Positions 44,601 through 57,700 of a DNA stretch of 64,000 nt are shown here, piece after piece. A program made the translations under genes and the position numbers. Origin of the DNA: Hyperoplus lanceolatus (lineage: Eukaryota > Chordata > Actinopteri > Uranoscopiformes > Ammodytidae); assembly GCA_026929865.2 (NCBI GenBank), contig CM049407.1:17659501-17723500 (forward strand), in the 5' to 3' direction. The notes under the pieces are model-generated. The model was not told where the DNA came from and did no database searches. It saw nothing but the letters and a program-made list of their open reading frames with translations. How positions within the stretch are numbered: the first letter of the stretch is position 1; the number at the start of each line of letters is the position of its first letter.

Positions 44601-44886
44601 AAAAGAATGTGTAGCCCATCCCTTCCTCTGTTAAGGATCCATCCTCCAGGAGCCTAGTCTCACTCAAAGCGGCAATGTCTATATCATAGCGCTTGAGCTC
44701 AGCAGCAACTAATGCTGTTCTTCTATGGGGTCTGTCAGTACCTATTGTATCAAGGAGAGTCCGTACGTTCCATGTAGCCAGTTTCAAAGTGCAAGTCATT
44801 TTTTCATTTGTTTTTGTTTTTCGACCGCAGAGGTGGAATGACCTAACAGGAGCGGTAACCTGTTCAGGCGCATATTGAGTGGGCAT
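41614..44886 (-). pseudogene. Endonuclease-reverse transcriptase with one frameshift
   Basis: A frame of 860 aa (44886 to 42304) holds an endonuclease, with ATWNVRTL, ALSETRLLE, LLGDFNARVG and IDYVIV then WTDHRMIVAK. The reverse transcriptase follows, with FVDLSKSFDSVQRELLW (motif A), GVKQGCVLAPVLFN (motif B) and QYADD (catalytic). An extra G in the run at about 42324-42328 shifts the frame. The C-terminal 250 residues continue in the next frame, with LRWLGHVVRMPQDRLPRR, GGQKKRYKDQMK and a [17 protein letters not shown] zinc finger. The last His of the finger runs straight into the TTTA-rich junction, so the 3' tip may be lost. It is often misannotated as a craniofacial-development-protein-2-like host gene. 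Confidence 0.85.
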
Positions 44887-45110
44887 TTTTTAGGCCACCT
44901 TTTCTAGGCCCTTCCCCATTAGGGGTGAGCAGTGTGGTCCCTGAATAGGGCTGCTCAGTCGCACAGGGGTCTGCCGAAAACAGCTGCCACTCGTCCCAGC
45001 TGCTAGCGACCTTTAGCCTGTACCGCTGACGTGTAGGGTTCTGACTAGAAGCTCCCAGTCCATTCATACCTGCCCCCGTTATCAGACGCCCCATCGCCGC
45101 CAGACTTCAA
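41614..45110 (-). mobile_element. EN-RT non-LTR retrotransposon (tentatively RTE-like), minus strand
   Basis: Body runs from a 5' UTR-like segment (about 44887-45110) to a 3' end that abuts the (AATA)n tail of the plus-strand LINE. Sequence beyond 47060 (to about 47340) may be the rest of its 5' region, split by the L2 insertion; this is an inference. The clade is tentative. Confidence 0.65.
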
Positions 45111-45111
45111 C

Positions 45112-47040
45112 CAAAATAATAATAATAATAATAAATTTTATTTATATAGCGCTCTTCTCTCACTCAGAGCGCTTTACAAAAAACAAAACAATAAACAAAC
45201 AAAAATGTCATGTAGAGTTGGGTTGGTGGGTGAACTAGGGGTAGGCAGAGGAGAAGAGATGGGTCTTGAGTTTGGACTGGAAGATGGTGAGGGACTCAGA
45301 GTCACGGATATGTTGGGGGAGGCTGTTCCAGAGCCTGGGAGCTGCCCTGGAGAAAGCTCTGTCACCAAAGCTGCAGAGTTTAGATGTGTGGGTGGAGAGG
45401 AGACTGGCTGAGGAGGATCTGAGGGCCCGAGGTGGTTGATAGGGGGAGAGAAGGTCAGTGAGATATGGGGGGGCCAGATGGTTGAGGGCTTTGTAGGTGA
45501 GGACCAGAAGTTTGTAATTGATCCGGAAAGAAATGGGGAGCCAGTGGAGCTTTTTGAGGACTGGGGTGATGTGGTTCCACGAGTTGGTGTGAGTGAGGAG
45601 ACAGGCAGCTGCATTCTGGACACGTTGGAGTCTGTTGATGGAGGTGGTGCTGATGCCGGCGAGGAGTGAATTACAATAGTCAAGGCGGGAGGAGATGAAG
45701 GCATGGATGAGTCTTTCAGCAGCATGGGGTGTGAGGGAGGATCTAATCTTTGCAATATTACGGAGGTGATAGAAGGAGGTTTTGACAGTGTGACGGATGT
45801 GGGGTTCAAGGGAGAGGGTGGGATCAAAAATTACGCCAAGATTGCGGGCCTGGGGGGAGGGGGAGACCATGGTGCCATCAATAGTGAGTGTGGGGGGGGG
45901 TTGTACATTTGCTGAGGGTGGATTTGGAGCCAATTAGGAGGAGTTCAGTTTTGTTGCTGTTGAGTTTGAGGAAGTTATTTTTCATCCAGAGTGTAAGGGA
46001 AGACAGGCAGGATTCAATGTGGGAGATGGGGGGGGTTGTGGGGGGATTTGGTACTGAGGTAAATTTGGGTGTCATCAGCATAGCAGTGGAAGTCCATTGA
46101 GAAATGGCGAAGTAACTGACCAAGGGGGAGGAGGTAAATGATGAAGAGGAGGGGGCCGAGTACAGAACCTTGGGGAACACCTTGTGTGACGGTGACTCTG
46201 GCAGATGTGTGGTTATGGAGGGAGATGAAGTTAGATCTGTCAGAAAGATAAGAATGAAGCCAGCTGAGTGCAGTACCTTCGATACCGAGGTTGCTGAGTC
46301 TGGTGAGCAGGATGGTGTGGTTAACAGTATCGAAGGCTGCACTCAGGTCAAGGAGGATGAGGAAGTTGAGGGAACCAGCATCGGCAGAGGTGAGGAGGTC
46401 ATTGAAGACTTTAAGGAGAGCGGTTTCTGTGCTGTGGAGGGGGCGGAAGCCAGATTGGAGGGATTCAAAAAGGTTATTGGCGTGGAGATGGGATTGGAGT
46501 TGTTTGGTGACTATGCGTTCAAGGGTTTTGGAGAGGAAGGGGAGGTTGGAGATTGGGCGGTAGTTACAGAGGGAGGCGGGGTCGAGACCAGGTTTCTTGA
46601 GGGTGGGGGTGACAGCAGCAGATTTGAAAGCAGAGGGGACAATTCCATGGGACAGTGAGGAGTTAAAGAGGTTAGTGAGGTAGGGGCAGAGAACGGGGAG
46701 GCAGGACTTGAGCAGGGGAGTGGGGAGGGGGTCAAGGGAGCAGGTAGTAGGTTTGGAGGAGCTTATAAGCTTGGAGAGTGCAAGAGGGGTAACCAAGTCA
46801 AAGTGGGAGAGACGGCAATGGGGAGGAGGGGTTGGGATGTCCAGCGAAATGGGTAGGGGAGGGGCCATTGAATGTGCAGGGGGTTCATGTACAGGGAAAA
46901 GTGAAAGGTTGATGGTGGTGATTTTGTCAGCGAAAAACTGGAGGAATGAGTTGCAGAGATCTGGGGAGGAGGTGGAGAGGGTGCTGGTCCGGGGTTTGAG
47001 GAGGTTGCTCACTGTGGAGAAGAGGGTTCTGGGGTATAAT
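45112..47040 (-). mobile_element. L2-type LINE, 5'-truncated
   Basis: Minus-strand 3' end GCGCTATATAAATAAAATTT followed by (ATT)n at about 45117-45160 is the typical L2-family tail. The coding part begins abruptly in the RT domain at about 47035, so the 5' end is truncated. It separates two segments that could belong to one RTE-like 5' region. Confidence 0.8.
45235..47012 (-). pseudogene. L2 reverse transcriptase fragment with two frameshifts
   Basis: Frame 47012-46014 carries the RT, with ISNLPFLSKTLERIV, FLILLDLSAAFDTVNH (motif A), GVPQGSVLGPLLFIIYL (motif B) and CYADDTQIYLS (catalytic). Frame changes occur near 46030-46055 and in the G/C homopolymer near 45892-45900. The C-terminal part then continues (ARNLGVIFDPTLSLEPHIRH, SSRLDYCNSLLAG, WNSLPQHIRDSESLTIFQSK). 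No endonuclease domain remains. Confidence 0.85.
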
Positions 47041-47606
47041 AAAATAGATACACCTAGGTCAAAAGTGGATACCTGCGCATTGAAATTTAAAGTGTAAGAG
47101 GGGGTGCGCCTTCCCCAGTAGCACTATCTTCGCCAGGAAGAGGTAAACCTAGTGGCATGGGTGGTCCCAAGACAACCAGTCCCCATCCTGACTGCAGGAG
47201 GCTGCAGGGTCCTTGATATGTTAAGGCCCGCCTATTGTGCACCGCCAGCACACTGCTTTTCTGTCAGGGTTTGCTCCCTTAGCATTTGCCTAAAGAGGCT
47301 GACCCACAATGCAGTGGAGCTATATCCATAGCAGGGTGTGTGTATTCCTGGAACTTCCAACAAAACAGCTGCTTTTCTAATTAATTATTTTACATTGACC
47401 CTTTCATATATTATTTTAATATAAAAAAAAAAAAAAAAAAGCAGCCTATTTTATTTACCTGTTCTGCACTTTTCTGATGTAAGACCTGACAGGACTACAT
47501 GAACTATTCTATTATGTTCTTGTGATCACCATGGACATGTGATTCTGTTTTTGTTTTGTTCTGAAATTTTTAGAATGTTCAAATCAAATTTTCTTTTAGT
47601 ATCCTG

Positions 47607-47620
47607 ATTGCCATGGTAAC
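47607..47620. promoter_or_regulatory. X-box-like site (imperfect)
   Basis: ATTGCCATGGTAAC differs from the RFX palindrome GYTRYYN1-3RRYRAC only at the first base. It is about 0.8 kb upstream of CFAP54; relevance uncertain. Confidence 0.3.
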
Positions 47621-48070
47621 ATACTTTAACCTATGAATGAAAAGTTTGAAAAATGCCTTTTTTAACAAATATAATGCTTTTATAATATTCAATTAAAATA
47701 ATAATAATTATGTATATATTATGTAATTATGTATATGTATATGTAAAACACTCCTTGAAAATGATGTTTATAGCTAGGATTATGATACAATATTACTTAA
47801 TTTACTCTGTAAATACAGAAGATGTCAGTCTCACTGAGACAACATACTCAGATTCATCACAGACTATAATCTGACAAAATATTCCACTGTTTTGGATGCC
47901 GTTTGATAATTATCTTCTATACATATTCATACATCTACTTAACAAGTTTCATCCAAAAATTTTAACTTTTAACCAAAATTATCACTAAATTATCACTAAA
48001 TTGAAAGGGAGCCAAACGTATCTGCTGCTTGCTTCTTGGAGTTCCGGAAACACACAAACAAACAAACAAA

Positions 48071-48074
<4 letters not shown>

Positions 48075-48158
<84 letters not shown>
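48075..48158. repeat. (CA)n microsatellite upstream of CFAP54
   Basis: About 42 CA units preceded by (CAAA)n units (48053-48074). Confidence 0.97.
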
Positions 48159-48160
<2 letters not shown>

Positions 48161-48334
48161 CCTAAACATAGCCTACTTCCATTGTCTTTTATTTTTTATC
48201 TAGCTGACATGTTCTTTAGGCACATATAGAACAAACATACAAACAAAAGTGGGTAGTTTCTATGAAAGCTTTTCAACTCTAGCTATACAATCCAGCGAGT
48301 TATAATTGTACCCGGAAGCTGTCTGTTAATGGTC

Positions 48335-48348
48335 GTTACCATGGTGAC
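48335..48348. promoter_or_regulatory. Perfect X-box (RFX site) in the CFAP54 promoter
   Basis: GTTACCATGGTGAC fits the RFX consensus GYTRYYN2RRYRAC at every position and lies 78 bp upstream of the CFAP54 ATG. RFX factors drive motile-cilium genes, so this is a likely functional site. Confidence 0.75.
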
Positions 48349-48425
48349 GTTTCTTTTCCCAGTCGCTCTGTAGTAGTTTGTTGTTGGACATAGCTGTTAG
48401 CTGACAGCTGCTAGAAGTTTACGCC

Positions 48426-48694
48426 ATGACCGCACAAATAGACTTACCGGCCTCATATTACGGTAAACTTGATAAAAGAAACCCAGTTATTTCGGCCTTT
48501 GAACGAGACATTAATTCGTTTACAACGCTGGTGAGACGAGTCGCTTCTTCGACGAGCAAAGGCGTCTCTTATGCTAAAGGGTGAGGTTTAAGCTAATTGA
48601 GCTGGCTCTTAATTAATGGTATTCCCTAAAAAACATGTTATTCCAATAGCAGCTGTAAACTTACATCACACACACACACACACACACACACGCA

Positions 48695-48780
<86 letters not shown>

Positions 48781-51700
48781 AGTTGTGTTAGGCTATATTT
48801 AGCAATATGTCTGGGCGTTTATTAGTTTTAGCAAACTAAGCAGATCCTTCTTCTTTCAATGCACTTAATTAACTTATTTAAAAATAAGGTTTTTAATGTC
48901 TTGAATCAATCCTTCAAAAGTCTTAAAAATGCTAAGACAAAAAAAAGACTAACCTGCCTTAATATAACTTGTTGGAACTTTGTGCAGGTGCATAGCTAAC
49001 ATTAATTCTGGGCCACCAGAAAATGGTTTTGCTGTGGGCCTTAATTTTTAGTAGAATAACCAGGGAGATCTCACCTTTAACTCCTTGCTTTCCATCAGCA
49101 CAATGACCTTATCAGGGGGTTTGTTTGCATGCTTGGTCAAATGTGCAAGCAGAAAAGCAAAAGTGCTTGCTGTCTGTTTCATATTCAGAGTGCCATATAG
49201 ATAGATATACAGTACAACCTATGAATCAGGTGCTCAAACTTTGGAATAGATTTTACATAAGGCAACAAACAAAGTTAATCAACCATGTTTTAGTGTCCTG
49301 TTACCAGTTTTGTAACATGATCAATTCTAACATAAGCTTTTTCTAAAATTTGATTTTCATTTTAAAGGGTCAAACACCTGGTTGAGATATGGAAAAAGTA
49401 CAAACATCGACTGCCTGCGAAGTTGTACCAGGAACGCATGTTGCAGATGTCAGATTTTCTCTTTGGGATAAAGGTAATTCACTGCAGCCACTGAAGCTAT
49501 GAAGCTGTGGTTGATAGCTTTTCTATCAGCATTTCATCTAAAACTAATTAAATCCCTGCCTTATAATTACGTCTTTTTTATATATATCAGTCAACATAAT
49601 TAGGGTGGTAAAAAAGAACTTAATCTATGTATGTTTTGAGTACTGCTTTGCTTAGTATGCTTACTAGAAAATTAATTGAAGCTTTAAAAAAAAAAATTAA
49701 TTGAAGCTTTATACCAAATGCTCCAGACTCATAACTCATGGTAATTTATTGTCATGGTTTTGTCATTCTGTTCCACATTTCCAGCCCCATTTCCCTATCT
49801 TCAGCCCCCTTAAACTGCCATATCTTATCCATCCAGCAGATGCCCTCAGACTTTCGCTTCTTTACCTATCTCCGTGCCTTCTTCCCATTTCACTTCTCAG
49901 CCACACACTGTATAAACTGGACTCTGCCATGTGTTCCCTGTTAGCTCCTTAGCATGGTTAGTTTTGCATTTTGGACCATAAAGTTGTCTTCATAATGGTT
50001 CAGCTTCCAGTGTTCCTGCATGTTTCCCGGTCTTTATTTCTGATGATGTTCATCAAAAATCTGACAGCAGCCAATATACAATTACCATTCAGACTTACTT
50101 CCCTCTCCTCTGCATCTGTAGTTGTACCAGTTGGCTCTTTGGCAGGGCTACAGTCTACACCTGCTGCAGTTCATCTCAGTTAAGATAACTGACATCACTG
50201 ATGTGGACCACTTCATGGTCTGCTTCTTCCCTGAAGGTTTTGATACAGACCAAGATACCTTTGTCATGAAGGTACACTGTGCTATATGAATGTATGCTGT
50301 TTGTCTCTGTATTGTAATATGTTTGTCTGTTCACACTGAAGTAGAAAGTGTGCAATGCTAGAACTGTATATGGATAACAGTAAATTGATCATTTACCTGA
50401 ACCCTGATGTGTTTACAGTAAATGTCTTGCATGTATGTGTTTGTGTGTGTAGATCCGTGCATTGCAGGGCTGTGCCCTGTGTATATTTGAGCAGGAGAAA
50501 AGGCACAGCGTCTTGAGCCAGAAGGGACTCTGTAAATTGCTCCGTGTTCTCAACTTCATTAGGATCATGATGCAGGCCTTTCAGCAACATGAACACTTCT
50601 ACTGGCAAATATATAATGGTATTTTGTATAACAGTGTTATAACAGTGTGTATCAAATGTAGACAGAAATCCATACTTTATCTGCTCCTTTCTCATGATTT
50701 CCAGGTTCATTACACATCTTCACCATCTGCCGTTACCTGATGACAATGAATTGCAGTGCACAGGTACTTATCAAAGATTGTTTTTGCCTTTCTAAAAAGA
50801 CTCCACTGGGAGATAATGCAAAACCATATCTTTTCAGACTGGTAAATGTAGTTTGTGTTCATTGTGACTAAAAACACAATGGGCCAGTTTCACAGACATG
50901 GATTAAGCCTAGTCCTGGACTAAAAGGAATTTTGAATGGAGATTGTCCATTGAAAGTACAATTTAGTCCAGAACTAGGCTTAATCCATGTCTGCGAAACC
51001 GGCCCAATATGGTGTGTCAAATCGTTTTATATAATTCATTGTGTTCTGCGCACTGGGTTTCTCGTTTTGAATAAGAGACACCATGCAGCTCTTCAAATTA
51101 AGCTGTACTTTGACCAAATGAATAATGTGACACAAACAAATATAAGTGTGATTTATAATGTAGCTATAATTTTGTGTGTTATGATCCTTTATTACCACTT
51201 TTTATATTTCTATAGGCACTAGAGTACCTTCTGTGGGCAAGCATCAGTTTAGAGCTCTCCATCCCTCTGATGACTTCTGAGTACCTGTCATGGATTACCA
51301 CGCTCTACTGTGCTGTCTGCCACTGTTACTATGACAACCATGCTGCGGTACAGGCAGAGGTGAAAGACACACGTCATCCTGACATCTACAAACACAACGT
51401 CATTGCTATGTCAATGGATAAGTTAAATACCAACTGTCACTTGTTGTTGATCTGTTTTATGTTCACCAGCCTGCCGGTATGGTGTTAAACTGCTATAGAC
51501 AAGATTAGCACTATATAGTGAAGTTTTGCTTTGATGTTTATCTATCTGAGTTATCAAGATATCACTGTTCCAAACACAGGTTAAATAATGTATTCCACTT
51601 TTATGGACTTGTGTGGACATGATGAAGTCACATACAATACTGAATACTGAATTATTCTGAAAAGTCCTGCCAGATTAATTGTTTAGTTGTTTTTGGGTGT

Positions 51701-54700
51701 CTTCGAAATGCTTTCAGGAATTCGCCAGGAGAGCCCTTGGAAAAATCAGCGAGCTGGCAAAGATGGAGGAGCAGAATGAAGTTCCGTCCACCAGAGAGAC
51801 CCGGAGAGCTTACAAAGAAGCCTCTATCAAGGCAGGAGACTCTCATGGAAATATACTCTTCATACTGTTTGTTACTTTGCTAAAATGTTAGATAATAGAG
51901 CAGAGATCATAGACAATCCTTGGGGACAACTGCAGATGGCATTTCCACATTCCTTCTTTCTCAACTCATGCCTTATAATCATACAGTGCCACTGCATTCA
52001 TAACATCTCTCAGCATGTTGGACAACAGTAATGGTACTAAATAAATAGCCTCCATTGTATGTATGAACACATGAATACATTACAAATGAATGCCTTCTGA
52101 GGATGTATGTATTTTTATTGTGACTTTCAGCTGGCTGCCATGATGTTCAAGCGGGCGGTGTTTGAGACTAGAAAGAGACACAAACTCGGGTTCAGAAACA
52201 AAACCAAAAGCACCCTGAAGGACATCCCCAATGTAATAAGAAGGAGAATGTTAATTATTATTGTTTAAAGAGAATATTTTGTGTCAAAGACCGAACATAT
52301 CTACTTGTTTCAACCCTTACTTTACCGGACTAAGTATATTATTATATACTGTATATTTCATATATATATATATATTTAGTTGGACTTTTTAGTTTCAATT
52401 ACATTTACAAGATGTGTTTATTTCCCACCCGTTGCACACGTAGACCAAGCAGTCTATCCTAGAGATCTATGTTTCATTGCTGTACATCAGTATCCCTCAT
52501 AACAGGCTGTTTGCTGACACGGTCAACTAATTTGTATTGAGTTAATATTACATATAATTTTAAACCTGTCTGTATCTATACTGTAGGGACCATGGCCTCG
52601 AACTACAACGGAGCGCATACTAATGGGGCTGTTTGACAGCAGCGCGGCACAGTTCTCGGGCATCTTGGAAGCACTTTGGGACAGCAACAGACGCCCACTG
52701 AATACAAGAGTTCCAGATGACCCAGAGTTGCAGGAGGTCATCCTGGAACTCCTGTCTGCTGGCATTAGTATACTATGTGGTTAGTTATTGAAACACACAT
52801 ATTTTCGACAATTAAGAGAAAATAAAAGGATCTGAAAATGCTTTAAAATGCTTAAATTGCTGAGAAAAGTGCTTGTATGTTCCTGTGTTTGAAGGAGTCA
52901 CGACAACTAGTGAGTCTCTCAGTGCACTGTCACCAACATCCACTCTTATTGATTTAGCTATATCAGGTAAGCCACTGTCTTCTTTGTCCTTTTTTTTTCT
53001 TCACTTAAAATCAACGTTTACAGCACTTTATTGTTGGCTCCGAGTTGTTTGTTTTGTGCATTGGTTTGGGAATCTGTGTGAAGTAATTATATGTTTTGCC
53101 TTGACAGGCGAAAACCAAGTATCCATTATGTCTGCGGTGAGGTTCATTAAGCTGTTGTTTCAGTACAAGCAGCCAGATGCATACAGTGAACTTGCCAGAG
53201 GGATGCTGCAGGTTTTGTCTGTGAGTAGCAAACAAGCATCTACAGCATTTCTCCTAAGTCTTTTGTATTCTTGTGTTTTCAATTAGAGTTTTAGTGCATA
53301 CTGTGTCTCTAAGTGATCTTGAGTGTCTCTTTGTGTCAGGGTGTTGAAGGTCAATCATTCAGGAGGGCAGAGCTGGAGCTTGCTTTACTTGAGAGTTACA
53401 ACAGTCTGCTGTCTTCCCATAAGAGCTGTCATAAAGAGGACAACATGATTGATGGTAGCATTGCTGAAATTATTTAAGCTGACACGCTTCGAGATGTTTT
53501 TCATTCTCATAACTTAGCACTTATTAGGTATTAATAAGGCATCCGACACTGGGCCTAAATTGCTTGATTACAAAATATCTAACTGTAACACCAGCAGTTA
53601 TGTCTGCATTATGATGTGGTTATGTTGCTTGATGTCTCCAACAGACAAACACAAATCTGTGTACTCAATGAGTGATGACTTCATTGTCCTGGTGGACTCC
53701 CTACACAAGTCAGTCTGTGGCTCAGCTCTTGTAAGTTTAAATGTTGTGTATGTGTTTGTGTTGATCTGCCGTGGATAAGTGTTCATATTAAAGTTTGAGG
53801 TACAGTTTAGAGTGTGTATATATTGTGTGTTTGTGTAGGAGGTGCAGCCAGACGGGGACCTGGTTTTGGACCTTGTGTTATTTCTGTGGAGTAAAGTGAA
53901 GGTGGTGTTGCAGATGGATCAGATGCACCACAAAAAGTTTTCACACTACCTTGAGAAGGTAGATGATCATGACAAGGTATGTATTTAAAAACTACTGAAA
54001 AGTTTACTTTAATTAATAGCAATAACATTATTCTCAAATACAAAGCTGGTACTTTTATCCTCCATATTTAGATATTTAGAGTTCAGGACTGAGGGAACTG
54101 TAACATTCATTTGGCAAGGCTTATTCATTCATTAACTTTTATTACTTAAAACTTTAAACAAGTATGTTTAATGTAGATGTACTACTTATTTTTGTTCATG
54201 TGTATGTGGTCTTATTTCTGATATGTTTGCAGTGGCTGTGTTGTCTGTCTGTGCTGTGTGAGGTGGCCCTTGTCTGTGACCTGGCAACTGTTGACTGCAT
54301 AATGACGGCAGAGATGATCCACACTTTTGCAATACTTCTAGAAAGTGCAGCAGAACCCAGTGATCAAACCCAAAGTCCCGGTGAGGAATTAGTTTCCTCA
54401 GTTTCAGTTTCAGTTTCAGTCTCTAGGACAGCTGAAAGTGTGTGTATTTTGTACTTGATCTTGTGGTGTTTTAACGAATATACATTATTATTATTCTCAC
54501 ATCTTCTGTCTTGCAGCTCGTGAAGTAGACGTTGATTGTGTGAAGCCAAGCTCTTTCTCTCTTCTTGAGGTGTGTGACAAATTACACATATAGGGGTTGA
54601 TCTACTAAGATCCAAAATAAAGAGTGCTAAAATGAGTTAACATTAAAAAAAAATTACTTTTAGTTTGTGGGCGTTTTGCGTGTGATCAACTCAGAGTAAC

Positions 54701-57700
54701 TGCGCAAATGCCAAAGGGTGCAAACATGCTGGAGGCAGTAGATTTAAATGAAGGTTTTGCGTGTATTACTGGTTTCTGCGTTTGGACAGAGAGCAGAATG
54801 ACAGCAAGCGCAAAGAAAAATTTGATGGAATGGAATTAGATGCGTGATTGGAAGAGAAAAACACACATTGTTGAGCTACAGCAAAGAATCAAAGAAATGT
54901 GATCCAAACCTTAAACAAACTGAAAAAAAACGTTACACAACAGTTTAACACCTTCTTTTCAAACGTATTTAATATAGATGCAATCACAACGACCACAATT
55001 ATTTTCAGGATTTGTAAATCACAGTGTGTGTGTGCCAAATTAACCTATTTGCATCTACTCCTCCCATATTTTGCACACTCAGGAAGAAACGCCTGATGTT
55101 GCATATTCATTATTGCAAATGTTCTAAATGGACACCGCGTGTTATTTGACACGCAATCGTCAGTGAGTTATCGTTAGTAAATTGTTAATGTTTTTTCGCG
55201 GGTGAAATCGCAAACATTTTGTAGATACCTCATAGTGCCAATTTGCAATATTCTATCGTGCAAAATATGTTGTGCAATGTGTGTGCGCTTACAGAGTTCA
55301 GGCACAGAGAAGCTTCAGAAGGTGTGTGAGGTGGTCAAGAGGGGTCTTGAAGCTCTGTCGAAGGGTGTAGTTACACCGTTTCCCCTAGATTGCTCAGCGA
55401 TCACTGACTCTGCATTCATGCAGGTAGGTAGTACACCTGTCTAAACCTGTGTAAACCTATAAAAAAGATTGACGGATCTATTTTTGTGGTAGAAGATAGG
55501 AAGGCATCCACAAAGATAACATGGTAAGATTGATGGAATAATGTAGCTAAAATCCTGTTTCTTTTCATCATCTGATAGAAATTCAGCCCTATTCCTCCAC
55601 CGAGTCCCTCCTCATGTTCTCCGACTTCATCAGGAGAGACAAATGAAGAAGTGAACAAAATAAGGAAAAAGGAAAAAGAAGAAGTGGAAACTGAGGCAGA
55701 ATCAGATATTAAAGGCTCCCGAAACACTCGGTACCTGCTGGCAACAGACCTTCATCTTGAGCTTCACATCATTCACCACAGGGCTTCCCTCAAGTTACTG
55801 CAGCTAAATGCAGGTCTGACTCACTGCCACATTGAAAAATGTCTTCATTTGTGATTTTCAAGAATGAATTAGCCTTTTGCTACATTTAGTTTGTACTTCA
55901 TTTGTCTGATTTACAAACAGAAGTTGAAATCTCTGACAAAAAAATCATGATTAGTTAGTTGTAAATGTTTAAATTAGATTTAGAAATAATATTTATATCT
56001 GCCCAGGAATCACAAGTTATTGTAGACTCAAATAATGGTTCTACATATGGCGGTTGGTCCTGAGATCTTGTTGCATGTGTTTAGTTGCAGAGTCTGATCT
56101 GTTGGATCGGATCAAGAAGAACAAGGTGTCCAAAGCACTTTTCCTGATGGAGAAAGCCTTGCTGGTTTACAACAACACGGAGCCAAATAACAGCAACAAA
56201 ACCAAGATTCTGCTAGAGGTTACACATGCTTTAACATTCAAACTTTATAGGACACACTGCTAAATATGAATGTAATATAGAATACCTGATACATTCAACA
56301 CAATAATGTGTATGTTTATCTGGAAATGTGTTCATGTATATTTGTGTGAAATGAGAAGCACAATAGTTGTGCTTTACTTTTAAATACAATATGATTGGAC
56401 AATAAAAAGTACTTTAATAAATACCTATACAGAGCCAAGGCTTGAAGCTGGGGTATATGATTTCTGATTGGTCAAAACATGAGCTGTACACTTTGACCAA
56501 TCAGAGCGAGGCTCCAATTCTCTGTTGTTATTGGCTGTTGGGACTGTCCATTCACTTTGGCACAACTTTGTTGGTGTAGAGCGTGTCAGGGAGGGACCAT
56601 AGGGGAGGGACCAAAGAGAACAGGTGGAGCGGTTGAGGTATTTGAATTTGAATCTCTATCCCAACTGCCATTTTCTCCCCAAATCCTCCACCCCAGCTTT
56701 AACTACAAAAATACCCAATTTTTGTTGTTGGTATCTCTAGTAATATCTCTGACTGAATGCATTTTCAACAGTAATACCAACTAACTAAGCAATTGTCATA
56801 ATTTAAACCTTTTACCTTGGACCTCAATCGCACCTTTCATTTCTGTACTGGCTCTTATAAGTAGCATATTTAATTTATTTATTTATTTGTTTGTTTCAGG
56901 ACAATGTACATTAATGAACATGTACAGCAGTACACGTAAAAATGCCAAATTGTAGCCCGGGGGCTAATTTCCTTCTGTAGTCCATTAGGCAGGTTGATGT
57001 GACAATAAAAATGACAAAGATATACAATAGAAACATTTTCTATACAAATACGGAGAAACAGAAAGAAAGAAAAGTAAAACGGGATCATTCATTAGTAGGA
57101 TTAGTAGGTTAAACAAATACACAATTAATACATAACTAATAAGGTACAGCATACATTTAGAGGTGGTTGCACCTTTGGTTAGTTCTTAGCCATACCTTTA
57201 CTTGGCTCTTAAAGGTGGCCAGAGTGGGACGTTCCCTTAAAGTTGGGGCTAGTGTGTTCCATAATGCACTACCTCTAATAGATAGTGCATTACTATTTAC
57301 TGACGACTGGTAATTGAATTGAACTTTCATTAAGTGTAAGTGTAGTTAAGTGTAATATTTTACAGTTTTTTGTCTGTGTGCTCGTGCAAGGAGGCCTCCA
57401 CGCTGATAGAAAAAGCTGGGCTGGAGGAGAGAAAACTGTATATCTCCACCTTCTCTAAGTCTCCACCTGAAAATAAAGAAAAAAGGATGATGGAGCATGA
57501 AGAAAACCCTCCACCTACCCCTGTCCTCCTCTCACGCACGGACCACACCTTCACTTTTGCCCCAGCACCTTATAAATTGGACAAACAAGTGAGATTTTCT
57601 TCCAATTATGCGGTTAATTTACTAATCAAACAAGTAGCGAATAATCCAATGCAACTTCTATACTTAGTTTTCATCTTTCATCTTTATCTTTCTACTTTTG

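Larger units (their letters stand above)
47041..48425. other. Region upstream of CFAP54
   Basis: 47060-47340 may be a displaced 5' segment of the RTE-like LINE. 47380-48000 is AT-rich with nothing assignable apart from one X-box-like site. 48075-48158 is a (CA)n tract. The CFAP54 promoter lies at the right end. Confidence 0.45.

Noticed and set aside
42304-44886. 860-aa frame as a possible host gene (craniofacial-development-like)
   Set aside because: It carries endonuclease and reverse transcriptase motifs, ending in a frameshift; it is a LINE.
45205-46658. Several plus-strand Gly/Glu-rich frames
   Set aside because: Antisense shadows of the minus-strand L2 reverse transcriptase.
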